This document shows positions 1 to 9,362 of a stretch of 64,000 bases of DNA, piece after piece. Both the position numbers and the translations under genes were made by a program. Under the pieces are notes generated by a model that saw only the letters and a program-made list of their open reading frames with translations, was not told where the DNA came from and did no database searches. Position 1 is the first letter of the stretch. Each line of letters begins with the position of its first letter. This DNA comes from Pseudomonadales bacterium (GTDB lineage Bacteria > Pseudomonadota > Gammaproteobacteria > Pseudomonadales > UBA7239): assembly GCA_028280345.1 (NCBI GenBank), contig JANQLY010000015.1:62001-126000 (forward strand), written 5' to 3'.

Positions 1-875
1 GGGATGAGTTACACCCGGCGGGTCATGATCCGAAAGAGCGGTTAAAGGTACAGGATGAAGAGGGTGTGGCTGCCGAGCTGTTGTACCCGAGTCTCGGTAT
101 GGTGCTGTGTAATCACCCGGATGTCGATTTTAAAAAAGCCTGTTTTGAAGCGTACAACCGCTGGCTGGCGGAGTTTTGTGAAACCGATACAAAGCGTTTG
201 ATCGGTGTGGCAATGATTTCCATGCGTAGCCCGGAAGAGGCGCTTGCAGAGCTACGCAATGTTCACGCCCAGGGTTTTCGTGCGGTGATGTTGCCCGGTG
301 ATCCGGAAGTTGAGGATTACGATCATGCCTGCTATGACGACTTCTGGGCTGCGTGCGTCGATCTCAATATGCCGGTGGGTTTTCATATTCTGACCACCAA
401 AGATGGCATCATGGAACGTGTGCGCGGATCGAAGCTTGTACATCAGATTGTTACCGTGCGCGGTATTCAGAATATTATTTTGATGATGATTCTCGGTGGT
501 GTGTTTGACCGTCATCCAAAACTCAATGTGGTGTGCGTAGAATCAGATGCTGGTTGGGTGCCACATTTTAAATTTCGTATGGATCACGCTTACGAGCGTC
601 ATCGTTTTCATTTGCCGACAGAAAAACTGCAAAAAGAACCGAGTTCCTATTTTGATAGCAATATCTATGTAACGTTCCAGGATGACTACAGTGTCAAACA
701 TGTACAAACCGGTTTGAATATGGAGCGTGTTATGTGGGCAACAGATTTCCCCCACAGTGATGGTACTTATCCCCACTCACGGGATGTCATAGAAAATGTC
801 ACGGAAGGCATGACAGAGGAAGATAAACTCAAACTGGTTTATGGCAATGCAGCAAAGTTGTATGGATTGAGTTAG
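1..875 (+). CDS. Amidohydrolase family protein (COG2159 type), 5' end outside window
   Basis: The reading frame is open from the left edge (first full codon at 3), so the protein is truncated at its N terminus and about 290 residues are visible. The GTG at 66 is only an internal codon. The sequence matches metal-dependent amidohydrolases of the aminocarboxymuconate-semialdehyde decarboxylase/uracil-5-carboxylate type. It shows an AAELLYPS segment, a central FHI strand, a late conserved CVESDAGWVPHFKFRMD block and a C-terminal WATDFPHSDGTYP motif, whose Asp is a metal or catalytic residue in this family. In related bacteria such genes lie in aromatic or steroid catabolic clusters. The substrate cannot be read from sequence. 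Its stop lies 3 bp from the stop of the convergent next gene. Confidence 0.85.
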   Translation, partial: DELHPAGHDPKERLKVQDEEGVAAELLYPSLGMVLCNHPDVDFKKACFEAYNRWLAEFCETDTKRLIGVAMISMRSPEEALAELRNVHAQGFRAVMLPGDPEVEDYDHACYDDFWAACVDLNMPVGFHILTTKDGIMERVRGSKLVHQIVTVRGIQNIILMMILGGVFDRHPKLNVVCVESDAGWVPHFKFRMDHAYERHRFHLPTEKLQKEPSSYFDSNIYVTFQDDYSVKHVQTGLNMERVMWATDFPHSDGTYPHSRDVIENVTEGMTEEDKLKLVYGNAAKLYGLS

Positions 876-878
876 ATG

Positions 879-1916
879 TTACCCTTTCTTTTTCTTTGGA
901 GGAGTATTTAGGTTTAACTTTTTGCTTTTAGGTTCCAATATATATACTCCGTGCAATGTGTGTTTTACTATGTCTATACAAAGCATGACATCTTCAATAT
1001 CGGGGATATAGCCTCTATGCATTGAGGCATGGCCGGATTCGATTACTTCGGAAAGAGCATTTCTACTTTGCTTTGTTATGAATCCCGCTTCAGCGAAGGC
1101 ATCTAGGTTTTTCTTAAAGCTTCGCTGGTCTTCTATATTTTCAATCATTACATGTTCAATTAGTGCTCTGATACCTAGCACGGATAGAGTTACTAATTTG
1201 TTTTGTAAAGCTCTATCTATTTCTTGGATTATAGCTTTTGAGAAATCAGATAATTCATCAAACCAAGGGGGGTGGGTGGTGGATTCGTTAGTATTGAAAA
1301 ACTTATAGTCTGAGTCGTTAGATTTAAATATCTTTTCTGGTGTTATTTTCGTTGTGACTTTCCTAGGGTTTATATAATGCCAGCGGAAATAATCTAATGC
1401 TATGTCTATGAAAGAAGCTCTAACTAGTACATTTTCACTGACGCTGAAGGTTGATTTTTCTCCAAATGGAAAATCCAATGTTTTGGTGGTAAAAATACCG
1501 TGTAATTCCTTCATATAAAATAGAGCAGTTAGTATTTTCTTGTTGCTATTGGGAAAATCTTTAATTAAGTCTATAGTGTATGCAGTGTCTCCTAGGTTTT
1601 TTCGATAAAAACCTATGCACCAGTTATAGATATTATTCATTAATTCAATTAATTGATCTATTTCAGGAGATTCTATAAGTAAAAGTGCGTTACATGTAAG
1701 TATGTAATTGTCATTATTCTTATCATCGCGAATTAAATAGTCTATAGATTCCAGCCTGTTTAATGCATCAATCAAGTCGGGGTTATCAGCTCTAAATCGT
1801 TGTTTTTCAACTGATGGGGGTGTTCCAGAAAGATTGGAGTATAGCTTTTCTAGGGCTTTCAGCTTTTTAGGGCCAAGAATGTCTTTGGTGGTCGAAATTA
1901 TTTCCTTTTTGTTCAT
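879..1916 (-). CDS. Hypothetical protein, DUF4145/HEPN-like C-terminal region
   Basis: This 345-residue soluble protein has a lysine-rich C terminus. The region around residues 215-325 reads like the DUF4145 family: a helix containing LGIRALIEHVM, then a GFIT segment and a GHASMHRGYIPD motif. DUF4145 is usually grouped with HEPN-fold proteins, which often occur in defence or RNA-processing settings. The assignment is by pattern only. A Shine-Dalgarno-like AAGGA precedes the ATG at 1916. Its A+T-rich composition contrasts with the gene to its left, which suggests acquisition by transfer. No catalytic role can be named. Confidence 0.7.
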   Translation of the reverse strand: MNKKEIISTTKDILGPKKLKALEKLYSNLSGTPPSVEKQRFRADNPDLIDALNRLESIDYLIRDDKNNDNYILTCNALLLIESPEIDQLIELMNNIYNWCIGFYRKNLGDTAYTIDLIKDFPNSNKKILTALFYMKELHGIFTTKTLDFPFGEKSTFSVSENVLVRASFIDIALDYFRWHYINPRKVTTKITPEKIFKSNDSDYKFFNTNESTTHPPWFDELSDFSKAIIQEIDRALQNKLVTLSVLGIRALIEHVMIENIEDQRSFKKNLDAFAEAGFITKQSRNALSEVIESGHASMHRGYIPDIEDVMLCIDIVKHTLHGVYILEPKSKKLNLNTPPKKKKG

Positions 1917-1965
1917 GGGCTTCCTTGTTTCAGAATTGCAATTTAATGTAAATGGTTAGTAAGCT

Positions 1966-2388
1966 TTACATAACAACTGCAAAATTGAATTTTGCATTTT
2001 CCTGATTATTGTTCTGGATAAAAACCAGCGTTTCTTCGAGCTCGGACACAACGTCATTATGCTGATTGGATAGTAAGCCAAATTTCGTTTTTTCAGTTTT
2101 TATATGGTGTAGTAATTGCGAAATCATTTTTTCACCATCTTCAAGACTGATCCAGTTACCTTCTGCGGCCATCAGCTCGTTGGTGGATTCCATGCCATTC
2201 GGAAGCTCCTTATCTTCAAGGCAGAATTGCATGTCGGTGAAGTCCTGTGCATCGATAAAACCAGGTAGCGAAAGCTGTTTGCACAATTTGTCGAGTTGTT
2301 TGCTGTGTTTGTACAGGGCGTATTTATCGGTTTCGTCGCAGAGAACCTTATTGTTGATCAGAATATTGCTCCAAAGTACTGTGCTCAT
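1966..2388 (-). CDS. Hypothetical protein (140 aa)
   Basis: I do not recognise this gene. The product is a 140-residue, soluble, mildly acidic protein with no signal peptide or membrane segment. The N terminus looks strand-rich (VLWSNILINNKVLCDETDKYALY) and the C-terminal half is helical with charged heptad-like stretches (residues about 85-130). It may be co-transcribed with the downstream gene at 879-1916, which lies 49 bp further along the same strand, and shares its A+T-rich character. The start at 2388 has a weak AAAGGG ribosome-binding site upstream. Confidence 0.55.
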   Translation of the reverse strand: MSTVLWSNILINNKVLCDETDKYALYKHSKQLDKLCKQLSLPGFIDAQDFTDMQFCLEDKELPNGMESTNELMAAEGNWISLEDGEKMISQLLHHIKTEKTKFGLLSNQHNDVVSELEETLVFIQNNNQENAKFNFAVVM

Positions 2389-2594
2389 AAGAACCCTTTT
2401 GACCGACTATTGTTCACTGTTGCTCAATCGTTATTCCGGTGTATATGCTATTTAGTCGCAAGGCTATTTGGAGTATTGTGCCAGTCTGTTTCAGACAAGA
2501 AAAGCCTTCTGCAGATTAATACAGAGGAAGGGCTATATTTTGCTTATAAATTCCAGCAATAAAACCATCGCCATTACAGGTATTGGATAGCATT

Positions 2595-2840
2595 TTACCT
2601 GCTATCCGCTGTGCCAGCTGTTTCCCGGGTAGCGTTAATGGCTGCTACTGCCGAGTAGGTAGAAACACTGTAGGGAACTAAATAGGTTAACACTATTTGC
2701 CAGATATTCTGCTGTGTCATGTTGTTTTCCAGTAAAGCGGGCAGATGATTAATTAGCGCTAGTACAGTGCCGACCACCAGTGCCACTTTTATTGCGGTGG
2801 TAACAACATTTTTTGAACATGCAATTCTCAAGCTTTGCAT
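2595..2840 (-). CDS. nrtS: NrtS-like small nitrate/nitrite transporter
   Basis: An 81-residue membrane protein with two hydrophobic helices (residues about 13-31 and 48-68). The KVALVVGTVLALINH segment and the YLVPYSVSTYSAV segment match my memory of the NrtS family, short nitrate/nitrite transporters of marine bacteria. The length is typical. The ATG at 2840 follows a strong GGAGGGG ribosome-binding site. No nitrate reductase genes are in the window, so the substrate rests on family resemblance alone. Confidence 0.65.
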   Translation of the reverse strand: MQSLRIACSKNVVTTAIKVALVVGTVLALINHLPALLENNMTQQNIWQIVLTYLVPYSVSTYSAVAAINATRETAGTADSR

Positions 2841-3058
2841 TGGGCCCCTCCGATAAAGTCTCCTGTTGTACTAAAAACTGTATGTATAAACAGGTCTGTT
2901 TTCTCGTCTCATCGATTTTTCAGCACACCACGATAATGACCGGGTGTTGTGGAGATTATGCCGCACACAGACGGCATTTTGTATGCCGTTACGATTAACT
3001 AACTGATGCCGATATTGATAATGCTGGTTTTTCATATTGGCAGTTAAAGGAGGTCACT

Positions 3059-3304
3059 ATGTTGGCAATGTTTCTAGCGATAGTCGCCGCACTGGTTATG
3101 GCATTTCTGATGTTCAGTGTGCTGTTTAAATCCACCGAGGAACTCAAGGAGGCGATTTACTACTGGCTCAAACCCGATGCATGGAGCTGGTTCGATGGCG
3201 AGTATGAAGAGGATGCCTGGGCCGAGTTCAAGCTGGTGCTCTGGGTAGGTGGAAGCCTCGCCGTGGGGTATGGCGTGTACTCACTCTTCCAGGGCGCTGC
3301 ATAA
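3059..3304 (+). CDS. Small two-helix membrane protein, hypothetical
   Basis: An 81-residue protein with a hydrophobic N-terminal helix (residues 2-23) and a second helix near residues 58-77. Between them is an acidic, tryptophan-rich segment (residues about 36-55). An excellent AAAGGAGGT ribosome-binding site lies 6-7 bases before the ATG, which supports real translation. It is divergent from the NrtS-like gene. I do not recognise the family and no function is assigned. Confidence 0.6.
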   Translation: MLAMFLAIVAALVMAFLMFSVLFKSTEELKEAIYYWLKPDAWSWFDGEYEEDAWAEFKLVLWVGGSLAVGYGVYSLFQGAA

Positions 3305-3544
3305 GGGGCCCGGGTTAAAGAATCAGCTCTCACAATAAAGTGCCACGGAAGGCCCATAATAACCTTGTTTCTGGCAGCCGTTCTTTATTTACCCAATATA
3401 TCCTTGATATGTCAGTAATACCGGTTTTCTTTTTTTACTATTACTGATGAGAAAATTAACAGTCTGGTGGTTTATCTCGGCCCCGATCCTCAGTAGCATT
3501 AGCTTTCTACTAGTGATAAGTCTTTTTGATTAAAGGATACAATT

Positions 3545-4447
3545 ATGAATGTCGGATTTATTGGGCTGGGCAATATTGGTAACCCCTGCGCGCGGGTGCT
3601 GCTGGAAAATAATTTTTCAGTCAGCTTGTGGGATCTAAACAAACAGCAGGCAGAAAGCTTGCTGGAGAAAGGTGGGCAATGGGTTGGCTCAGCTGGTGAG
3701 CTTGCACAAGTCTGCGACGTTATTTTGCTGTCGCTACCCGGGCCAGCGGAAGTGGAAACGGTAGTACAGCAGTTGTTACCGGGTGCCTGCGAAGGCCTGG
3801 TGATTGTGGACTTGAGCACCAATGCGCTGTCTACGGTGCAACGTTTATTTAAATCCTGCGCTGAAAAAAATGTCGACTTTATGGATTGTCCGGTATCCGG
3901 TGGTTCCTGGCTTGCCGATAGTGGCGAGTTAACCTTGATGCCGAGTGGTAGGGAGGCGGCATTTGACAAAGCACAGCCAGTGCTCGATGCGATTGGCAAG
4001 GATGTTAAATTCCTCGGTGATAATGGCACCGGAACACTGGTGAAACTGATTAACAATCAGGTATTTATTTGTAGTGGTTTGATTTTCCAGGAGGGCTTGT
4101 TGATGGCGGCAAAAGCGGGCCTTGATCTGAAAACCTTTTACAAGATTCTCAAAAACAGCTCCGGTGGTTTTTATATGCCGCTCACAGACATTGTGATCCA
4201 GCGTTTATGGGAAAAAGAAAACTCCTCTTACGATTTGCGCCTGGCGGAGAAAGATGTCGGTCTTGCACTGGAGTCTGCGCGTGATTTAAAAATACCGGCT
4301 CCGGTCACTGCCGCAGCGCACCAGACCCTCGTGTCGGCAGTGGCGAATGACCTCGGCGAGAAGTTTTTCCTTGCGACAATGGAGGCGATGGAGAAACAGG
4401 CGAATTTCTCCTTTGAGAGTTTTGAACCGCCTCAGCCGGAAAGCTGA
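3545..4447 (+). CDS. NAD(P)-dependent beta-hydroxyacid dehydrogenase (HIBADH family)
   Basis: A 300-residue cytosolic dehydrogenase of the 3-hydroxyisobutyrate/tartronate semialdehyde reductase family. The N terminus carries the Rossmann motif GFIGLGNIG (residues 4-12). The family substrate motif appears as DCPVSGGSWLADSGELTLM (residues about 114-132), and the catalytic-lysine region as GTGTLVKLINNQ near residue 170, with K in the expected place. The length is normal. The ATG at 3545 follows AAAGGA. An MBL-fold hydrolase follows 29 bp downstream on the same strand and may be co-transcribed. The exact hydroxyacid substrate is unknown. Confidence 0.88.
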   Translation: MNVGFIGLGNIGNPCARVLLENNFSVSLWDLNKQQAESLLEKGGQWVGSAGELAQVCDVILLSLPGPAEVETVVQQLLPGACEGLVIVDLSTNALSTVQRLFKSCAEKNVDFMDCPVSGGSWLADSGELTLMPSGREAAFDKAQPVLDAIGKDVKFLGDNGTGTLVKLINNQVFICSGLIFQEGLLMAAKAGLDLKTFYKILKNSSGGFYMPLTDIVIQRLWEKENSSYDLRLAEKDVGLALESARDLKIPAPVTAAAHQTLVSAVANDLGEKFFLATMEAMEKQANFSFESFEPPQPES

Positions 4448-4476
4448 TTTGTTCTATACTTGAATTTTCTACCGCT

Positions 4477-5208
4477 ATGAAAATTCATCAGGTAAAAACC
4501 CGTCTTGTTAATACCTATGTTGTGGAATATCCACAGCGTCTGTTTGTCATGGATGTGGCGGTGCGCTGCCATGCCTATGTATTGGGTTTTATCGAGCAGG
4601 AGCTCGAGCGCAATATTCAGGATGTTGAGCTTGTTTTGTGCTCACACGATGATCCGGATCATATGGGAGGGGTACGCAAACTGGCTGCCTTGTGCAATGC
4701 AAGGATAGCAAAGCCCCATTATGCGCAAGCGCATCGCAAAAAAATATTCTATGATCCGGCGGGCATGCTGGTAAGGGCGGTGACAGCACTGCGTGAAGGT
4801 GCCCGCGGCCGGGCCTGGGATATGTATTTCAATCCAAAACGCGGACAGCGTGCGCGACAAGAACCTCGCTATCGGCATGTTTCTGATAATGCCAGATCAG
4901 GTTCAGCACAAATAACCGGAGAAATGCGCCTCAAACATCGGCAAACATTACCAGATTTTGATGACTGGCTCGTATTACATACCCCGGGGCATTCCTGGGA
5001 TAGCTGTTGCTATTACCACGCACAGAGTGGCAGTTTGTTAACGGGTGATACGTTATTAGGTAGTGCAAAGCAGGCACGGGTTGTGGTGCCTGCGGTTTAT
5101 TCCAATGCTACGCAAATGCAGGCTTCGCTAAAGTTGTTGCGTGAACTGGATATTCGAGCTGTCTACCCTGGACATGGCAGTGTGATTAATAAAGGCGTAA
5201 AATTTTAG
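4477..5208 (+). CDS. MBL-fold metallo-hydrolase
   Basis: A 243-residue metallo-beta-lactamase-fold protein. The metal motif appears as SHDDPDHMGG (residues about 55-64), the common HxDxDH variant of HxHxDH. Later ligand motifs are HTPGHSWDS (about 168-176), TGDTLL (about 190-195) and the final YPGHG (about 231-235), in the normal order. It is expected to be a cytosolic zinc-dependent hydrolase of a thioester, phosphodiester or ester. The stop codon overlaps the stop of the convergent lipase gene, so the two genes end on one another. Confidence 0.87.
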   Translation: MKIHQVKTRLVNTYVVEYPQRLFVMDVAVRCHAYVLGFIEQELERNIQDVELVLCSHDDPDHMGGVRKLAALCNARIAKPHYAQAHRKKIFYDPAGMLVRAVTALREGARGRAWDMYFNPKRGQRARQEPRYRHVSDNARSGSAQITGEMRLKHRQTLPDFDDWLVLHTPGHSWDSCCYYHAQSGSLLTGDTLLGSAKQARVVVPAVYSNATQMQASLKLLRELDIRAVYPGHGSVINKGVKF

Positions 5209-6719
5209 CTCGACGACTTTTCAATACGCCCTTTAGCGATAGTGCGCAGTTTTTTGCGATAAATTGCCATGCCGTGACTTTTTACCGGTGCGCCAAAGCT
5301 GAGCCGGATGCTTCGCCAGAACCATAACGTGACATCAATGCTGGATGGATTGCGCAGTAATCTAACTTTTTCAGAATTATCCGATGGTGTATCTGTCAGG
5401 TAACGCATGTCACCAAAGTGACGGTATTCTCCATATTTAATACAAACTTCTTCTATTTTTTTTATGGTTTCCCTCATCCATAGATAGGGGATAGATGTTT
5501 TTAGTAATCCCAGTAATTTGGCAAAGACAAAGATACCGGCACCGGGGGGAACTCTGGGTACAATATCACTCGAGTTTACTATTCTATAAACCGGGGTTTT
5601 GATTTTATCAAAATACGCATAGTTGCCGACTCTGGGAGCGCCATAAGAGTAACAGGCGCCAATACAATTGGGCATAATCTCTCTGGTAGCGATTGTCGCC
5701 AGTGCTCCGCCCAAGGAATGTCCAGTAAGAAATACAGGAAGGTTTTTTGTGCCTGGTTCGATGCCATGTTCATCATAAATTTTTTTGAGCCGGTCTTTGA
5801 TCTCCGCTTGCATTTTTTCAAAACTTTCATGAAAGCCTGTATGGACTTTGGCCTGTTTTTCAGAATTTGCTCCTGGGCCATCATCGGCTATAGGTTTGGG
5901 TGAGGCTTGAGCATTGGTAAGCCAGTCTTCAAATTTTGCTTCAGAGCCGCGAAATGAAATGACAACATATTCGGCTTTTCCTTCGCTATTGGTTTTTACA
6001 CAGGCAAAACCTTGCGCATCATAACCCTTGATATGTATATAGGGTTTAATAAGTGTGTAGTTAAAAGAGCTCAGAAGTTCTTCTAGTTGTTTCTCGTTAT
6101 TAATTTCTACACCCGTCTGCTCGGAACGTTTATTTTTTATATATGAATCACGAAGTTTTTTGATTTTCTCTTTATATTCTTCATCAGGCTTGGTTGTTTT
6201 GATTTCGTTGATAAACTCAAGAAAATCACTTTTATAGTTTTCTGCTTTTTTATAGTTCTCAATAAGCTGATCAATATTATCTTCATAGCTAGTGTTTTCG
6301 ATTATAGAGATATCACTCATTCGATCAAGAAATTCTACAAAGCTGTCCATATCTCTTTCTACTTGGTAATAAGCGAGGTCGGAGAACTCAGCGAGAATAT
6401 AGGCCATCCGGTCACTATAACCAAGTCTATCGAGCGGGGGGTTAAGAACTTCTGGAGGAGCTTTAAAAAAATCGCCGATAGGTTTTGTGCTGATGACTCT
6501 GCGTTTGTAAGAATAGAAGGCTGTGCTGCATAAAAAAGCAATAATTGCTCCTGCTACTGAAGGATTTTCTTTCAGCTGTGTTGTGAGGAAGGAAAATACT
6601 GCATCATGATGGATGCAAATGTATAGGAGGGCTCCAAGCAATATGCCCCAGTTAACTAAAACACCTTTTGTCCAGCTTCTGCTATCAATAAAATCGTCAA
6701 GTTTCTTCAGTAATTTCAT
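5205..6719 (-). CDS. Class 3 lipase family protein, membrane-anchored
   Basis: A 504-residue alpha/beta hydrolase of the fungal-lipase-like class 3 family. Two N-terminal hydrophobic segments (about residues 20-40 and 52-70) probably anchor it in the inner membrane. They are followed by a charged helical linker. The catalytic domain shows FRGSEAKFEDWLTN (about residue 254) and the nucleophile elbow GHSLGGALA (about residue 333). Further on are an NSSDIVPRVPP segment carrying the likely catalytic Asp and a YRHFGDMRYL segment carrying the likely His, so the triad appears intact. It is expected to act on acylglycerols or phospholipids, with the substrate undetermined. Confidence 0.85.
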   Translation of the reverse strand: MKLLKKLDDFIDSRSWTKGVLVNWGILLGALLYICIHHDAVFSFLTTQLKENPSVAGAIIAFLCSTAFYSYKRRVISTKPIGDFFKAPPEVLNPPLDRLGYSDRMAYILAEFSDLAYYQVERDMDSFVEFLDRMSDISIIENTSYEDNIDQLIENYKKAENYKSDFLEFINEIKTTKPDEEYKEKIKKLRDSYIKNKRSEQTGVEINNEKQLEELLSSFNYTLIKPYIHIKGYDAQGFACVKTNSEGKAEYVVISFRGSEAKFEDWLTNAQASPKPIADDGPGANSEKQAKVHTGFHESFEKMQAEIKDRLKKIYDEHGIEPGTKNLPVFLTGHSLGGALATIATREIMPNCIGACYSYGAPRVGNYAYFDKIKTPVYRIVNSSDIVPRVPPGAGIFVFAKLLGLLKTSIPYLWMRETIKKIEEVCIKYGEYRHFGDMRYLTDTPSDNSEKVRLLRNPSSIDVTLWFWRSIRLSFGAPVKSHGMAIYRKKLRTIAKGRIEKSSS

Positions 6720-6747
6720 AGTGGCTCTCCCTGTCTATGATTGATGG

Positions 6748-8010
6748 TCAGTTTTGTTGCTGCAAATACCGGCTATAAGTCCATTCGGCAAAGGTGTGTA
6801 AGGCATTAACCGTTGCTACACAGCGCGGTGAATAAAAAATCTCAAACCCGTGCTGCGCTGTTTCCAGTTCAGCGTACACACAAGGTTCAGTGTCATTATT
6901 TTGTAGTGCCTGGACAAAATGGTGGGCATCTTCGGCAAATGCGAGAGTGTCGAGCTCGCCGTGGCAAACCATAAACGGTGGGCGTGGAGGAGTGGGTTCC
7001 TGCTCGGCATAGGAAATAGGTGAGGCAATATCCCATAACTCGCGGTTGGCAGTAATACTTTCGGGCATGATGTATTTCTCGAGAAAGTCCACCGTAGGCA
7101 AATCCTCGCGCACGCCATGGCGGTCGCAAAAATCGTAAACACCATATATTGGCATGCAACCCTGAACGGATGTATCTGCATTTTCAAACCCGGGCTGTAG
7201 AAGCTCCGTGTGTTGATTGGCACTGATACCGAGAAAAGATGACAGATGCCCTCCGGCGGAACCACCGGTAACCATGACAAAGTCTGGATCGCCACCGTAG
7301 TTGGCAATATTTTCCTTGATCCAGTGCAGTGCCTGTTTGCTGTCAATGAGCTGGGCGGGGAAGCGCTGTTTTGGGGCGAGACGGTAGTTGATCGCCACAA
7401 AAATCCAGCCTGCTGCAACAAGCTTGTTGCGTAAGGGTAAAGCCTGGCGGTCGCCATAACCGATCATCCAGGCGCCGCCATGAATCTGTAGCATGACCGG
7501 ACGTGGCTGGTCAGATTCACCAACAGGTCGGTGTAAATCCAGTGTATTGCGATCATTTGGCCCATAGGTAATATCGCGCAGAGTTTCAATGCCTGGTCGG
7601 TTAAGGCTGAAGGGACGCTGCCAGCTATTATCAATTTGTGTGGGGTCTGTTAGTAGTTTACGTCGTGATTCGATAATTTCATCGCGGAAGTTTTCACCGA
7701 GGCCTGCTGCAAGGTTCTGGTTAAGCGTAGTGCCTGATTCCATGGCTTGTTGATGTAGTTGCCAGAGATGGTGGCCATTGTAGGCGCAGAGCAAGACACC
7801 GAGAAATGTCGAGAGGCTCCAGTCACCGAGATCCCCGATAGCCATTACAATTAACAGGCCATTAACAATGGCGTGAAAGAAAGCCAGTTCGACGACCAGC
7901 CAGCCCGCAACAAATTGCAGTACGAGGGAAAAACTGACACGCAGCCGGGTTTTGCCATACCAGGTGACGAGAAAGTAGAAAATAGCAAAACAGAAAATGG
8001 AGTCAGCCAT
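6748..8010 (-). CDS. Alpha/beta hydrolase, HSL-type esterase with N-terminal membrane domain
   Basis: A 420-residue protein. The first ~85 residues form about three hydrophobic helices. The remainder is an HSL/BD-FAE-like carboxylesterase domain with the oxyanion motif IHGGAWMIG (about residue 176) and the nucleophile GGSAGGH (about residue 253). A HGELDTLA segment supplies the likely Asp and AQHGFEIF the likely His. It sits 28 bp upstream of the lipase in transcription order, so esterase and lipase probably form one operon. The physiological substrate is unknown. Confidence 0.85.
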   Translation of the reverse strand: MADSIFCFAIFYFLVTWYGKTRLRVSFSLVLQFVAGWLVVELAFFHAIVNGLLIVMAIGDLGDWSLSTFLGVLLCAYNGHHLWQLHQQAMESGTTLNQNLAAGLGENFRDEIIESRRKLLTDPTQIDNSWQRPFSLNRPGIETLRDITYGPNDRNTLDLHRPVGESDQPRPVMLQIHGGAWMIGYGDRQALPLRNKLVAAGWIFVAINYRLAPKQRFPAQLIDSKQALHWIKENIANYGGDPDFVMVTGGSAGGHLSSFLGISANQHTELLQPGFENADTSVQGCMPIYGVYDFCDRHGVREDLPTVDFLEKYIMPESITANRELWDIASPISYAEQEPTPPRPPFMVCHGELDTLAFAEDAHHFVQALQNNDTEPCVYAELETAQHGFEIFYSPRCVATVNALHTFAEWTYSRYLQQQN

Positions 8011-8144
8011 GATGATACGTCCGCTCAGGTTTCCATGAGAGCAAGCAGATTAGAGGGTTTGCCGGTCAGGTGCAAGCCCTTGGTGGGTGTGATGAGCCCG
8101 AAACGGTTTTATACTATACCGCGTTTGGTCATGGAGCTTTTCTC

Positions 8145-8699
8145 GTGTTGGAGCGTTTGATACCCATAGGTTTTCTTCTTAGTTTCCCGGCACTGGTCTA
8201 TCAGGCCTGGCTTGACTGGAGAATGCCGGGAGTGGATGGTTTTTGGGAGGTCTGGCACACTCAGGGGTGGTTCTGGAAGGGATACTTTTTGCTCGCTTAT
8301 GGGTTTGCCGGGCTGTTCTTTGCATTTTTTGTATTCGCATTGCTGTTTTCCTATCTCCCCGATGTGCTGGGCCACCGGGGTGCTGGCCCGTTTCATTACA
8401 ATAGACCCGATGCGAAAACGATCCGAAACTTTTTGCAAAGGCCTGAATTTGATTTGAGCCTGGCTTTCAACAGCCCTTGTGAAGAGATTGAGAAAGTGAA
8501 TGAGGAGAAAAATAGTTTGATGTTAAAGGTTGCCTGCGATGGCGATGACAGCAATATTGATGAAGTGATAGCGCAATTTTTCCTTGAGCAACATGCCGTG
8601 CAGGTAAGAGTAAAGCCGGCAATATCCGGGCGTGGTCGCTGGAATCGCAGGATTGAAGTGGTGGCACCTGTTGCATCGAATGCATCGCAGGAGGCTTGA
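8145..8699 (+). CDS. Hypothetical membrane protein
   Basis: The frame is open further upstream (GTG at 8070). I prefer the GTG at 8145 because GGAG lies 8 bases before it and the protein then begins directly at a membrane helix. That gives about 184 residues. One hydrophobic stretch spans residues about 4-19 and another about 45-72. A soluble C-terminal domain follows, with an acidic middle and a basic GRGRWNRR stretch. I do not recognise the family. The 3' end abuts the glycosylase-like gene, whose ribosome-binding site lies inside this gene's last codons, so the two are probably translationally coupled. Confidence 0.6.
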   Translation: MLERLIPIGFLLSFPALVYQAWLDWRMPGVDGFWEVWHTQGWFWKGYFLLAYGFAGLFFAFFVFALLFSYLPDVLGHRGAGPFHYNRPDAKTIRNFLQRPEFDLSLAFNSPCEEIEKVNEEKNSLMLKVACDGDDSNIDEVIAQFFLEQHAVQVRVKPAISGRGRWNRRIEVVAPVASNASQEA

Positions 8700-8703
8700 A
8701 GCA

Positions 8704-9288
8704 GTGCAGCGAATTGACAGTGATCTGGTCAGGCAGTGTACGCTGTGTGAGGATTTACCGCTGGGGCCAAAGCCAATCTTTCAGTTTGATGTCCGGGCAA
8801 AAATTCTTATCGCCGGGCAGGCACCCGGGCGGCGTACTCACGAGCGAGGTATGCCATTTGATGATGCAAGCGGTGAGCGTCTGCGGGAGTGGCTCGGCAT
8901 TGAACGCGCGACGTTTTACGATGCGACGCAACTGGCGATTTTGCCGATGGGCTTTTGTTATCCGGGGAGTGGAAAAAGTGGTGACCTGCCACCGCGTCCG
9001 GAATGTGCCGTACAGTGGCGCAATGCATTACTCGAACAGTTACAAACGCTTGAACTTACGCTGGTGATCGGGTGTTATGCACTGGACTGGCATCTTGGCA
9101 AACAGCAGCGGGAGAATCTTACTGCTACTGTTAAAGCCTGGCAGAGCTATGCACCGACCCGGATTCCCTTACCCCATCCCAGTCCTCGCAATAATCGCTG
9201 GCTGAAACAAAATCCGTGGTTCGAGCAGGAAGTGGTGCCGTATGTGCAGCAACGCATTGCGGACATTCTTATGTCTGATCTGCATTAG
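8704..9288 (+). CDS. Uracil-DNA glycosylase family protein
   Basis: A 194-residue protein from the GTG at 8704, chosen because AGGAGG lies 9 bases upstream. An in-frame ATG at 8680 is the alternative. It shows the superfamily motif 1 as IAGQAPGRRTHERG (about residues 39-52) and the C-terminal motif LPHPSPRNN (about 158-166), as in family 4-like and short UDG-fold proteins. A full set of four iron-sulfur cysteines is not evident: only CTLC near the N terminus stands out. It probably excises damaged bases or is a divergent nucleic-acid-binding member. It sits next to the methyltransferase gene, so two repair-type genes are neighbours. Confidence 0.85.
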   Translation: MQRIDSDLVRQCTLCEDLPLGPKPIFQFDVRAKILIAGQAPGRRTHERGMPFDDASGERLREWLGIERATFYDATQLAILPMGFCYPGSGKSGDLPPRPECAVQWRNALLEQLQTLELTLVIGCYALDWHLGKQQRENLTATVKAWQSYAPTRIPLPHPSPRNNRWLKQNPWFEQEVVPYVQQRIADILMSDLH

Positions 9289-9362
9289 CGCAAGATTCGG
9301 GTCGCTTTGCTGTTTGGCTTTGTCATAATACCGCTAGTGATTAATAAGGTAGATAAACGGGC

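Noticed and set aside
2066-2562. Plus-strand frames opposite the 140-residue gene
   Set aside because: Ser/Leu/Cys-rich, overlapping each other and antisense to a better candidate; no ribosome-binding site.
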